64,000 nt of DNA from Phytohabitans aurantiacus (GTDB lineage: Bacteria > Actinomycetota > Actinomycetes > Mycobacteriales > Micromonosporaceae). The stretch spans positions 19,622-83,621 of the forward strand of contig NZ_BSDI01000063.1 of NCBI RefSeq assembly GCF_027923225.1, written 5' to 3'. The position numbers and the translations under genes were made by a program. Below the pieces are notes generated by a model. It saw only the letters and a list, made by a program, of their open reading frames with translations. It had not been told where the DNA came from and did no database searches. This document shows, one piece after another, positions 51,413 through 58,492 of the stretch; the first letter of the stretch is position 1, and every line of letters begins with the position of its first letter.

Positions 51413-51866
51413 TGTCGAGCTGGGTGAGGATGCGGCTGGAGATCCGGCCGAGGGTGGCCAGGTCGTCCGGGCCGAGGGGGTCGATGACCAGGCGCCGCAC
51501 GGTGGCGACATGATGGGGTGCGGCGGACTCGATGGTGTCGCGGCCGGCGGCGGTGAGGACGACGAAGGCGCCGCGACCGTCTTCGGCGCACTCCTCGCGG
51601 GCGACCAGGCCACGCTTGCACATCCGGGCGATCTGGTGGGACAGCCGGCTCTGCTCCCAGTCGATCGACTTGGCGAGGTCCTGGAACCGCTGCCGGCCGT
51701 CGGGCGTGTCGGTGAGCGCGACGAGGATCTCGAAGTCGGCGCCGGAGACCTTGCAGTTCGCCTGCAGGTCGCGCACGAGAGTGGCGGTGAGCTTCTGGTG
51801 CAGGCGGATGAAGCTGCGCCAGGCGTCCTGCTCCGCCGGGCTCAGCCACTGCGGCGTCGCGTTCAT
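51405..51866 (-). CDS. MarR-family regulator, first of an overlapping pair
   Basis: 153 residues. The pattern KVSGADFEILVALTDTPDGR, FQDLAKSIDWEQSRLSHQIA and RMCKRGLVAREECAEDGRGA contains the winged helix; Cys residues at NCKVSG, RMCKRG and EECAED could be redox sensors, as in OhrR- or HypR-like proteins (inference). It is divergent from the pirin gene over a 71-bp gap, a pairing seen for oxidant-responsive MarR proteins. Confidence 0.88.
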   Translation of the reverse strand: MNATPQWLSPAEQDAWRSFIRLHQKLTATLVRDLQANCKVSGADFEILVALTDTPDGRQRFQDLAKSIDWEQSRLSHQIARMCKRGLVAREECAEDGRGAFVVLTAAGRDTIESAAPHHVATVRRLVIDPLGPDDLATLGRISSRILTQLDNG

Positions 51867-51937
51867 CGGGCAAGTCTAGCAATACTCTTGATGCGTCATG
51901 GATATCCTGGTCGCAACTGGTGTGTGGAGGTGCGTTC

Positions 51938-52861
51938 ATGAGCAACGTAGAGATCGACGTGCTCTCGCCGCGCGACGTGCCGCTGGGCGGGCTGCGGGCG
52001 ATGTCGGTGCGGCGGACGCTGCCGCAGCGGGCCCGCACGCTGATCGGCGCGTGGTGCTTCGCCGACCACTACGGCCCGGACGACGTCGTCCGGACCGGCG
52101 GCATGGAGGTCCCGCCGCATCCGCATACCGGCCTGCAGACGGTGAGCTGGCTGTTCAGCGGGGAGGTCGAACATCGCGACAGCCTCGGCAGCCACGCCCT
52201 CATCCGGCCCGGCGAGCTGAACCTCATGACCGGCGGGTACGGCATCGCGCACTCCGAGGTCTCCACCCCGGGGACCGCCGTGCTGCACGGCGTGCAGTTG
52301 TGGGTGGCGCTGCCCGCGGAGCACCGCAACGCCGCACGCGACTTCCAGCACCACGTACCTGGACCGGTGCGGCTGGACGGTGCCGAGATCAGGGTGTTTC
52401 TGGGCTCGCTGGCCGGCGACGCTTCGCCCGTGCGGACGTTCACCCCGCTGCTCGGCGCCGAGATCAGCATCGAGCCGCGCGCGGCGATCAGGCTGGCCGT
52501 CGACGGCGCGTTCGAGCATGGCGTACTGGTCGACAGCGGCCACGTCACGGTCGTGGACACCCCGCTGCGCCCGGCGGAACTCGGCTACGTCCACCCCGGC
52601 ATCGACTCGCTGACCCTGACGAACACGTCGGACGGCCCGGCGCGGGTGGTGCTGCTCGGCGGCGCGCCGTTCGAGGAGGAGATCGTCATGTGGTGGAACT
52701 TCATCGGCCGCACCCACGACGACATCGTCCGGGCCCGCGAGGACTGGGAAGCGGCGTCGGGCCGCTTCGGCGCCGTCGAGGGATACCCGGGCGAGCGGCT
52801 CCGGGCGCCCGTGCTGCCCAACGCCACCATCATGCCGCGCCGGAACCCGCCGCGTTCCTGA
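51938..52861 (+). CDS. pirin-family bicupin protein
   Basis: 307 residues from ATG 51938, directly after GGAGGTG. The N-terminal cupin carries the metal ligands in VPPHPHTGLQTVSWLFSGEV and HSEVSTPG; the C-terminal pirin_C cupin is degenerate. Bacterial pirins are iron proteins; several oxidise quercetin or respond to oxidative stress. It is divergent from two overlapping MarR genes that probably control it. Confidence 0.9.
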   Translation: MSNVEIDVLSPRDVPLGGLRAMSVRRTLPQRARTLIGAWCFADHYGPDDVVRTGGMEVPPHPHTGLQTVSWLFSGEVEHRDSLGSHALIRPGELNLMTGGYGIAHSEVSTPGTAVLHGVQLWVALPAEHRNAARDFQHHVPGPVRLDGAEIRVFLGSLAGDASPVRTFTPLLGAEISIEPRAAIRLAVDGAFEHGVLVDSGHVTVVDTPLRPAELGYVHPGIDSLTLTNTSDGPARVVLLGGAPFEEEIVMWWNFIGRTHDDIVRAREDWEAASGRFGAVEGYPGERLRAPVLPNATIMPRRNPPRS

Positions 52862-52871
52862 GCTGCTGGTA

Positions 52872-52899
52872 TTGACAGTCATCGTGTTGTCGCTAACAC
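52872..52899 (+). promoter_or_regulatory. leaderless promoter with LacI-type operator for the GH43 gene
   Basis: TTGACA (52872-52877) and TAACAC (52894-52899), 16 bp apart, put the start point on or next to the ATG at 52906. The segment GTGTTGTCGCTAACACT (about 52884-52900) is a near palindrome of the TGTTAGCGCTAACA type bound by LacI-family sugar regulators. Confidence 0.6.
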
Positions 52900-52905
52900 T
52901 CAGGC

Positions 52906-54396
52906 ATGGTTGTCGGTCGCCAGCTCCGTCACGTTCTCACGCTCGCCAGCGCGGCACTTGTCGCCGGCGCGGTGGCACTGGTCGCGCACTCCGCCGCGGA
53001 CGCGGCGGTGATCGACCCGTCCGCCCACTACCAGATCGTGTCGCGGCACAGCGGCAAGGCGATCGAGATCGCCGGACAGTCCACAGCGGACGGTGCGGGT
53101 GTCCAGCAGTGGGCCACGTCCACGCAGACCAACCAGCAGTTCCAGTTCGTCGACGCGGGTGGCGGCTACTACAAGCTGCGCGCGCGGCACAGCGGAAAGC
53201 TGATCGACGTGGCGTCGGCGTCGACGGGCGACGGTGCGAACGTGGTGCAGTACGGCGACAACGGCGGCACCAACCAGCAGTTCCGGGTCGTCGACACGGA
53301 CAGCGGGTACGTCAAGCTGATCAACCGCAACAGCGGCAAGGCCCTGGACGTGTGGGGGCGCTCCACCGCCGACGGCGGGCGGATCTCGCAGTACACCGAC
53401 AACGGCGGCACGAACCAGCAGTGGAGACTGGTGCTCGTCGGTGGCGGAGGTGGCGGTGGCGGCGGTTATTTGTTCAGCTACATGACCGGCGAGGGAACGG
53501 CCAACGGCGAGCAGGTCTACTTCGCGCTCAGCCAGGGCAACGACCCCACCCGCTGGCGCCAGCTGGGCGGCGGCCAACCGGTCCTCACCTCCAATGTGGG
53601 CACCCGCGGGGCGCGCGATCCGTACATCATCCGCTCGCCGCAGGGCGACCGCTACTATCAGATCGCGACCGACCTGCGCATCTACGGCAACGGCAACTGG
53701 GACGCCGCACAGCGCACAGGCAGCAAGTCCATTGTGGTCTGGGAGTCGACCGACCTGGTCAACTGGAGCGCGCCCCGGCTCGCGCGGGTGTCACCGGACA
53801 CCGCCGGCAACACCTGGGCGCCGGAGGCCTACTACGACGAGAGCCTCGGCCAGTACGTCGTCTACTGGGCCTCGAAGCTCTACGCCACCAGCGATCCGAA
53901 CCACACCGGCAGCAGCTACAACCGGATGATGTACGCGACCACGCGCGACTTCCGCACGTTCAGCGCCGCGCAGGTGTGGGTCGACAAGGGATACTCCACA
54001 ATCGACTCGACGCTTATCAAGCACAACGGCACGTACTACCGGTACACAAAGGACGAGCGGAGCGCCTCGCAGTCGGCCTGTGGCAAGTTCATCCTGGCCG
54101 AGCGGTCCACCGCCATCCTCAACGGCAACTACTCCTTCGTCGCCGAGTGCATCGGTCGAGGGTCGATCTCGCAGGGCGAGGGACCGCTGGTGTTCAAGTC
54201 GAACACCGAGCAGCGGTGGTACCTGTACGTCGACGAGTACGGCGGTCGGGGCTACATCCCGTTTACGACCACCGACCTGAGCACCGGGCAGTGGACGATG
54301 GTCTCCGGCTACACCATGCCCGGCCGGCCCCGCCACGGCACGGTGCTGCCGCTCAGCCAGGCGGAGTACGACCGCATCCAGCAACGTTGGGGCTGA
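52906..54396 (+). CDS. secreted ricin-type lectin (CBM13) plus GH43-like hydrolase
   Basis: 496 residues. Signal peptide (LRHVLTLASAALVAGAVALV, cleavage near ADA); a beta-trefoil with three QxW-type repeats (NQQFQFV, NQQFRVV, NQQWRLV) over about 38-180; a poly-Gly hinge; then a five-bladed GH43-type domain with RDPYIIRSPQGDRYYQIATD, TWAPEAYYDESLGQYVVYWA, STIDSTLIKHNGTYYRYTKD and the Glu of QGEGPLVF. The domain order and motifs fit exo-acting arabinan/xylan or galactan hydrolases. Its stop overlaps the palindromic terminator shared with the AbfB protein gene. Confidence 0.88.
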   Translation: MVVGRQLRHVLTLASAALVAGAVALVAHSAADAAVIDPSAHYQIVSRHSGKAIEIAGQSTADGAGVQQWATSTQTNQQFQFVDAGGGYYKLRARHSGKLIDVASASTGDGANVVQYGDNGGTNQQFRVVDTDSGYVKLINRNSGKALDVWGRSTADGGRISQYTDNGGTNQQWRLVLVGGGGGGGGGYLFSYMTGEGTANGEQVYFALSQGNDPTRWRQLGGGQPVLTSNVGTRGARDPYIIRSPQGDRYYQIATDLRIYGNGNWDAAQRTGSKSIVVWESTDLVNWSAPRLARVSPDTAGNTWAPEAYYDESLGQYVVYWASKLYATSDPNHTGSSYNRMMYATTRDFRTFSAAQVWVDKGYSTIDSTLIKHNGTYYRYTKDERSASQSACGKFILAERSTAILNGNYSFVAECIGRGSISQGEGPLVFKSNTEQRWYLYVDEYGGRGYIPFTTTDLSTGQWTMVSGYTMPGRPRHGTVLPLSQAEYDRIQQRWG

Positions 54397-54412
54397 CCCG
54401 GATCCGGGTCAG
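54393..54412. terminator. perfect 20-bp palindrome over both convergent stop codons
   Basis: CTGACCCGGATCCGGGTCAG is its own reverse complement and contains the TGA stops of both the GH43 gene and the opposing AbfB-domain gene. It can fold as an 8-bp stem and probably terminates both transcripts. Confidence 0.65.
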
Positions 54413-55362
54413 AGCGGGGGGCGGACGATGAAGGTGGCCGCGCGGCGCTCGGTGCTGGTGTTCGCGCTGGAGATGTAGAGGTCCGAGGAGCGGTGGTTCA
54501 GGTACCGGTCGGGGTAGTTGAACGAGCGCAGTGAGGTGTTCTGCCCGGCGAGCCCGCTGACGGCGCAGAACGTGGCGTCGGCGGCGAAGAGTTGCGAGCC
54601 GTCCACGCGGTGCAGGTAGATGCGGAAGTTCTGGTGCCGCAGGTAGTACCCCGGGTAGTTCGTCGACTCCAGCGAGTAGCACTGGTTGTAGGCGAGTCCT
54701 CGCCGCACCCTGAACGTCGAGTCTGCCTTGTCCGCCGAGCCGCTGCGGGACCCGATCGGGTCGACGCGGCCGGCGAAGTTCCGGTGCCGCACCCGGTATC
54801 CGGACAGGCCGATCGGCTCCAGCCCGACGCTCGCGCCGACGGTCAGCGTGGCTCCCGCTGGGGTGGTCGCCGGCGGCGGTGTGGCCGGCGTCGCCTTGCC
54901 ACCCGTGCCCTCCGTCGTCCGCCCCGGCGCCGCCGGTGCTCCCGGTCGCCCGCCGTTGTCTCCGCCACCGGCGGCCGCGGGGGCCGTGGTGGCGGTACCC
55001 GGTGCGGGGGCCGCCGCCGTGCCGAGGCCGGAACTGGTGCTGAGGTCCTCCGCCTGCGGCCACAGGTACGCGGGGCCGGGCGGGGAGGAGGTCGCCGGTG
55101 CGACGCCGCCGCGCTGGAACGACACCACGGTCACCGCGGTCACGAAGACCACGACGGTCATGCCCGCGATCGCCACCCGTCGCCGGAAGAAGGCGCGTGA
55201 GTGGGTCGCCACGCCCGGCTGCGGCACGTACCGCACCAGGTCTGTGCCCGCGCTCGCCGGCTGGTCGCTCAGCAGGTCGGGTCGGGCCTGACCGTCACCG
55301 TCGAACGAGGGCAGCCACCCCCCGACCCGCAGACGGTGCCGTGTGATGTCCTCATCGGACAC
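54409..55362 (-). CDS. membrane-anchored AbfB (CBM42)-domain protein without enzyme domain
   Basis: 317 residues from GTG 55362 (GGGAGGAC 5 bp upstream). A cytoplasmic N-terminus of about 65 residues, one TM helix (VAIAGMTVVVFVTAVTVVSF, about 66-86), a Pro/Ala/Thr-rich stalk (about 95-170) and an AbfB arabinose-binding beta-trefoil (about 180-315: IGLSGYRVRHRNFAGRVDPI, YSLESTNYPGYYLRHQNFRI, RSFNYPDRYLNHRSSDLYI). With no catalytic domain it is likely a surface binding or sensing protein for arabinoxylan, and it stands beside a secreted GH43. Confidence 0.8.
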   Translation of the reverse strand: MSDEDITRHRLRVGGWLPSFDGDGQARPDLLSDQPASAGTDLVRYVPQPGVATHSRAFFRRRVAIAGMTVVVFVTAVTVVSFQRGGVAPATSSPPGPAYLWPQAEDLSTSSGLGTAAAPAPGTATTAPAAAGGGDNGGRPGAPAAPGRTTEGTGGKATPATPPPATTPAGATLTVGASVGLEPIGLSGYRVRHRNFAGRVDPIGSRSGSADKADSTFRVRRGLAYNQCYSLESTNYPGYYLRHQNFRIYLHRVDGSQLFAADATFCAVSGLAGQNTSLRSFNYPDRYLNHRSSDLYISSANTSTERRAATFIVRPPL

Positions 55363-55534
55363 GAGTCCTCCCGCAACCGGCCCAACGCTGGCAAGGCGAT
55401 CACCATAACGGGACCGCGCTGCCACGTACAGAAGGCCCCCCGAATTCGTTACCGAGAGGTAGGGACAAGTGACTCTGGCAGGGGCGGAGCACTGATCGGA
55501 GACTCAGACGCACACCAGCGAAAGGAGTCGCCGT

Positions 55535-55681
55535 ATGGAAGCACCCAAACGGCCCGCCCACACTCCGCGGCACCGGCGCCCCGCATCGGGCCGGAAACGG
55601 CGCGTTGGCAAGCCGATACTCATCGTCATCGGCGCGCTCGCGATGGTCGTCGCCGGGGTCGGCATCGCGTTCGCCGGGTGA
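55535..55681 (+). CDS. 48-residue basic single-pass membrane protein
   Basis: ATG 55535 with AAAGGAG at good distance; stop 55679-55681. The N-terminal 27 residues are rich in Arg, Lys and Pro (RPAHTPRHRRPASGRKRRVG), followed by one hydrophobic helix (ILIVIGALAMVVAGVGIAFA). I recognise no family. The codons are G+C-rich in the third position like the neighbours, and the design (basic head, single helix, no tail) suggests a real small membrane protein. Divergent from the AbfB protein across about 170 bp. Confidence 0.5.
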   Translation: MEAPKRPAHTPRHRRPASGRKRRVGKPILIVIGALAMVVAGVGIAFAG

Positions 55682-55726
55682 GGAGAGCACCCGAGAACCA
55701 CAGTGGACAGTGGTGCGACTGAGCGG

Positions 55727-56773
55727 TCAGACAGGAGCCGGGCCGGTGGAGGGGCGGACCACCAGCTCGGTGTCGAGGGTGACGCGGCGCCGTGCCGGGT
55801 CGTCCGGCGGGTCGAGTAGCAGCTCGCCGGCGATCCGGCCGCGCTCGTAGGCCGGCTGCCGCACCGTGGTGAGCCCGGCGCCCGCCGCGGCGGGCACGTC
55901 GTCGAAGCCGGTCACCGACACGTCGGCGCCCGCGCGCAGGCCGCGCTCCCGCAGGGCGTCCAGCGCACCGAGCGCGAGCACGTCGGTCGTGGCCACCAGC
56001 GCGGTCGGGTGCGGGTCGCGGTCGAGCGCGTACGCCGCCGCCGCGGCACCGTCTTCGCGGGTGTTGGTGGCCGCGTTGACCGTCATCACGTCCGGCCACG
56101 GCACCCCGGCCGCCGCGAACGCGTCCCGGTATCCGCGCAGCCGCTCCCGGCTCACGTACGACGGCAGGTCTTCCGGGGCACCCACGGTCGTGGGTCCGGT
56201 CTCCGGGTCGGTGCCGATGTAGGTGCCGATCACCGCGAACCGCCGGTGTCCGAGAGTGGTCAGGTGCTCGCCGACCGCGCGGGTGGCGGCCGCCTCGTCG
56301 ATGCCGACGTACAGCTCGCCCTGGTACTCGGAGTTGACCATGGGCAGGCCGCGGGCCAGGGCGGCGCTCATCGCCCGGTACCAGCCGGGCACGCAGTACA
56401 CGCAGAAGCCGTCGACGGACGCCTCGCGGACCGCGCTCAGCGCGCCCTCGTCGTCGGCGCCCAGCGGCACCAGCAGCAGCCCGGTGCGGTGGTTCTCGGC
56501 GGTCTCGGCCAGCCCGCGCAGGAACTCGACGGCGTACGGGTCGGTGAACGCGTACGACAGGGTGGGCGTGAAGAGCACGCCGATCGCGCCGGCCCGGCCG
56601 CGCCGCAGCGAGCGGGCCGTGGGGTTCGGTCCCGCGTACCCGATCCGCCGCGCCGCCTCGAGGATCTTCTCGCGCAGCTCGGGCGAGAGCTGATCCGGCC
56701 GCCCGTACGCGTTGGAGACGGTGCTGCGGGACACGCCGACGGCGTCCGCGACGGTCTGGAGCGTGGGCCTCAC
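55727..56773 (-). CDS. LacI-family transcriptional regulator
   Basis: 348 residues from GTG 56773, after AAGGGGGTC. The frame is open far upstream, but the helix-turn-helix PTLQTVADAVGVSRSTVSNA followed by YGRPDQLSPELREKILEAA fixes the start. A type I sugar-binding domain follows (GAIGVLFTPTLSYAFTDPYA, VTGFDDVPAAAGAGLTTVRQ). It contains the YGRP variant of the hinge-proximal motif. A local regulator for the hydrolases nearby: palindromes of LacI type lie before the GH43 and GH39-like genes. Confidence 0.92.
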   Translation of the reverse strand: MRPTLQTVADAVGVSRSTVSNAYGRPDQLSPELREKILEAARRIGYAGPNPTARSLRRGRAGAIGVLFTPTLSYAFTDPYAVEFLRGLAETAENHRTGLLLVPLGADDEGALSAVREASVDGFCVYCVPGWYRAMSAALARGLPMVNSEYQGELYVGIDEAAATRAVGEHLTTLGHRRFAVIGTYIGTDPETGPTTVGAPEDLPSYVSRERLRGYRDAFAAAGVPWPDVMTVNAATNTREDGAAAAAYALDRDPHPTALVATTDVLALGALDALRERGLRAGADVSVTGFDDVPAAAGAGLTTVRQPAYERGRIAGELLLDPPDDPARRRVTLDTELVVRPSTGPAPV

Positions 56774-56804
56774 CGCGACCCCCTTTCTTAATCGATACAG
56801 TAGC

Positions 56805-57098
56805 TCAGTCGGCCAGGTTCGAGCCGACCTGGTGGAAGGTGGCCGGCGATTCGGTCGCCACCTTCCAGGTGTCCTGCCAGTGCCCCACGCCGTCCTGGTC
56901 CCGGTACTCGATCTCCGCGGCGGCCCGCATGGACCCCACCGCGGCCACCGCGGCGAAGGCGCCGGCCGCGACGGTGCCGGCGGCGGACAGCGCCGCCACC
57001 AGCGCGGTGTCGTCCTTGAAACCGATGAAGACCACGAAGAGCACGACCAGGCCGAGCGTGGTAGCGGCGGCCGTGGAGAGGGTACGTAGGCGGGACAC
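56805..57098 (-). CDS. small two-helix membrane protein
   Basis: 97 residues from GTG 57098. Two hydrophobic segments (TLGLVVLFVVFIGF and LVAALSAAGTVAAGAFAAVA) and a soluble tail of about 40 residues with EYRDQDGVGHWQDTWKVATE. No family recognised. It lies 31 bp upstream of the LacI gene on the same strand, so the two may share a transcript, and its start is close to that of the divergent STAS gene. Confidence 0.55.
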   Translation of the reverse strand: MSRLRTLSTAAATTLGLVVLFVVFIGFKDDTALVAALSAAGTVAAGAFAAVAAVGSMRAAAEIEYRDQDGVGHWQDTWKVATESPATFHQVGSNLAD

Positions 57099-57161
57099 GG
57101 CAAGAACCTACCTGGACCGTGGACTAGCGTGATGATGACCTTCGAGCGGGGCAGGAGCTGG

Positions 57162-58034
57162 ATGACAGACGCGGTGACCACGGACACGGTCGAGGCCGGC
57201 GACCACGCCTGCGTGACGTTCACGGACGCGGAGGAGCGGCTCGACTTGGTGGCGGCGTTCGTGCGCGACGGGCTGCGGGCCGGTCAGAAGGTCGTCTGCT
57301 GGACCGAGTCGGTGCGCCCCGAGGCGCTCGCGGGGCAGCTCGCGGAGCGGGCCGTGCGGCCGGGCGCCGCGCTGCGGCGCGGGCAGCTGCAGATCGCGCC
57401 GGTCGACGGGCTGCTGCTCGGCAAGGGTACCGGCGGCGCGGCGCGGATGGTCGACGTCCTGGCGCGCGAGGCCGAGCAGGCCGGGCGGCAGGGGTACAGC
57501 GGGCTGCGGGTCACCGCCGACATGGGCTGGGCGACCCGGCCCCTCGCCGCGGCCGACGAACTTGTCGCGTTCGAGACGGCGGTCGGTGACCTGTTCGCCG
57601 ACGGGCGGCTGTGCCTGATCTGCCAGTACGACCGGGACCGGTTCGACGCGGTGACGCTGGCGTTCGCGGCGAAGGCGCACCCGAAGACGGTGGCCGCGCA
57701 GGTGTACGTCGACCACCCGCTGCTGCGCGTCTGCCGGCAGTACAGCCCGGCCGGCGTGCGGGTGGCCGGGCAGCTCGACTACCGGCACGCCGACGTGCTG
57801 GAGCAGGCGCTCGCCGAGTCGACGCGGCTCGACCGGCACATGCACGTCAACCTGTCCAAGCTCGACTTCATCGACGGGGCGTGCGCGGGGCTGATCGTGG
57901 CCACCGCGACGCGGCTGCCGGCGTCGCGCCGCATGACGATCACCTGCCGGCGGGCGGTGGCGCTCGTATTGGACCTGGTTGGCGCGCATGCCGCGCCCCG
58001 ACTACGGGTAAACCGCGTCGATGAGCAGCGCTGA
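57162..58034 (+). CDS. MEDS-STAS protein (anti-sigma antagonist-like sensor)
   Basis: 290 residues from ATG 57162 (AGGAG 5 bp upstream; GTG 57129 is an alternative). The MEDS domain (about 8-180: AGDHACVTFTDAEERLDLVA, GLRVTADMGWATRPLAAADE, ICQYDRDRFDAVTLAFAAKA) is a sensory module; the C-terminal STAS domain ends HVNLSKLDFIDGACAGLIVA. The usual phosphorylatable Ser of the DSSG motif is replaced (DGACAG), so its control by phosphorylation is doubtful. It overlaps by 14 bp the gene for an RsbW-like ATPase, the classical partner type. Confidence 0.87.
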   Translation: MTDAVTTDTVEAGDHACVTFTDAEERLDLVAAFVRDGLRAGQKVVCWTESVRPEALAGQLAERAVRPGAALRRGQLQIAPVDGLLLGKGTGGAARMVDVLAREAEQAGRQGYSGLRVTADMGWATRPLAAADELVAFETAVGDLFADGRLCLICQYDRDRFDAVTLAFAAKAHPKTVAAQVYVDHPLLRVCRQYSPAGVRVAGQLDYRHADVLEQALAESTRLDRHMHVNLSKLDFIDGACAGLIVATATRLPASRRMTITCRRAVALVLDLVGAHAAPRLRVNRVDEQR

Positions 58035-58437
58035 GCCGCTCGACGCCGCGGTCGACGTCGACCAGACCTTCGACGCCGACGGGCTCTACGCGCTGCGCGC
58101 CACCCTGGCCGCGCACGCGAGCGCGCTCGGCGCCCCCGACGAGCAGGTCGAACACCTGCTGATCGTCGCGGTGGAGCTGGCCACGAACGCGATCCGGCAC
58201 GGCGGCGGCAGCGGGCGGTTGCGGCTCTGGCGGGACAACGGGCACCTGTACTGCCAGGTGTCCGACCGCGGGCCGGGGATACCCGACGCGACGGTTGGGC
58301 GTACCCCTCCCGACCCGACCCGGCTCGACGGCGGCCGCGGCATGTGGATCTGCCGCAACCTGGCCGCCAGGATCGTCATCGACCGTGGGCCCGGCGGCCG
58401 GGGCGCCACCGTGACCGCCGCGATCCCGGCCCCCTGA
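58021..58437 (+). CDS. RsbW-like HATPase_c anti-sigma/regulatory ATPase
   Basis: 138 residues, starting 14 bp inside the previous gene. Bergerat-fold ATPase: N box VAVELATNAIRHGGGSG, G1 DRGPGIPD, G2 GGRGMWICR and a C-terminal GGRGATVTAAI strand. No His phospho-acceptor domain is present, so it is of the serine-kinase/anti-sigma class. With the STAS protein it forms a minimal partner-switch unit; no sigma gene is adjacent. Confidence 0.9.
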   Translation: MSSAEPLDAAVDVDQTFDADGLYALRATLAAHASALGAPDEQVEHLLIVAVELATNAIRHGGGSGRLRLWRDNGHLYCQVSDRGPGIPDATVGRTPPDPTRLDGGRGMWICRNLAARIVIDRGPGGRGATVTAAIPAP

Positions 58438-58440
58438 CGA

Positions 58441-58470
58441 CGAAGGCGCCCCCTTGTGGGGGCGCCTTCG
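58441..58470. terminator. strong bidirectional hairpin
   Basis: Perfect 13-bp arms CGAAGGCGCCCCC (58441-58453) and its complement (58458-58470) with a TTGT loop stand between the convergent HATPase and GH10 genes. Confidence 0.85.
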
Positions 58471-58492
58471 CCTACCTACCCGAGGAGAACGG

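Noticed and set aside
55727..57223. Long open frame extending the LacI gene to 57223
   Set aside because: The HTH begins right after GTG 56773 with a good ribosome-binding site; the extension is low-complexity and antisense to the STAS gene start.
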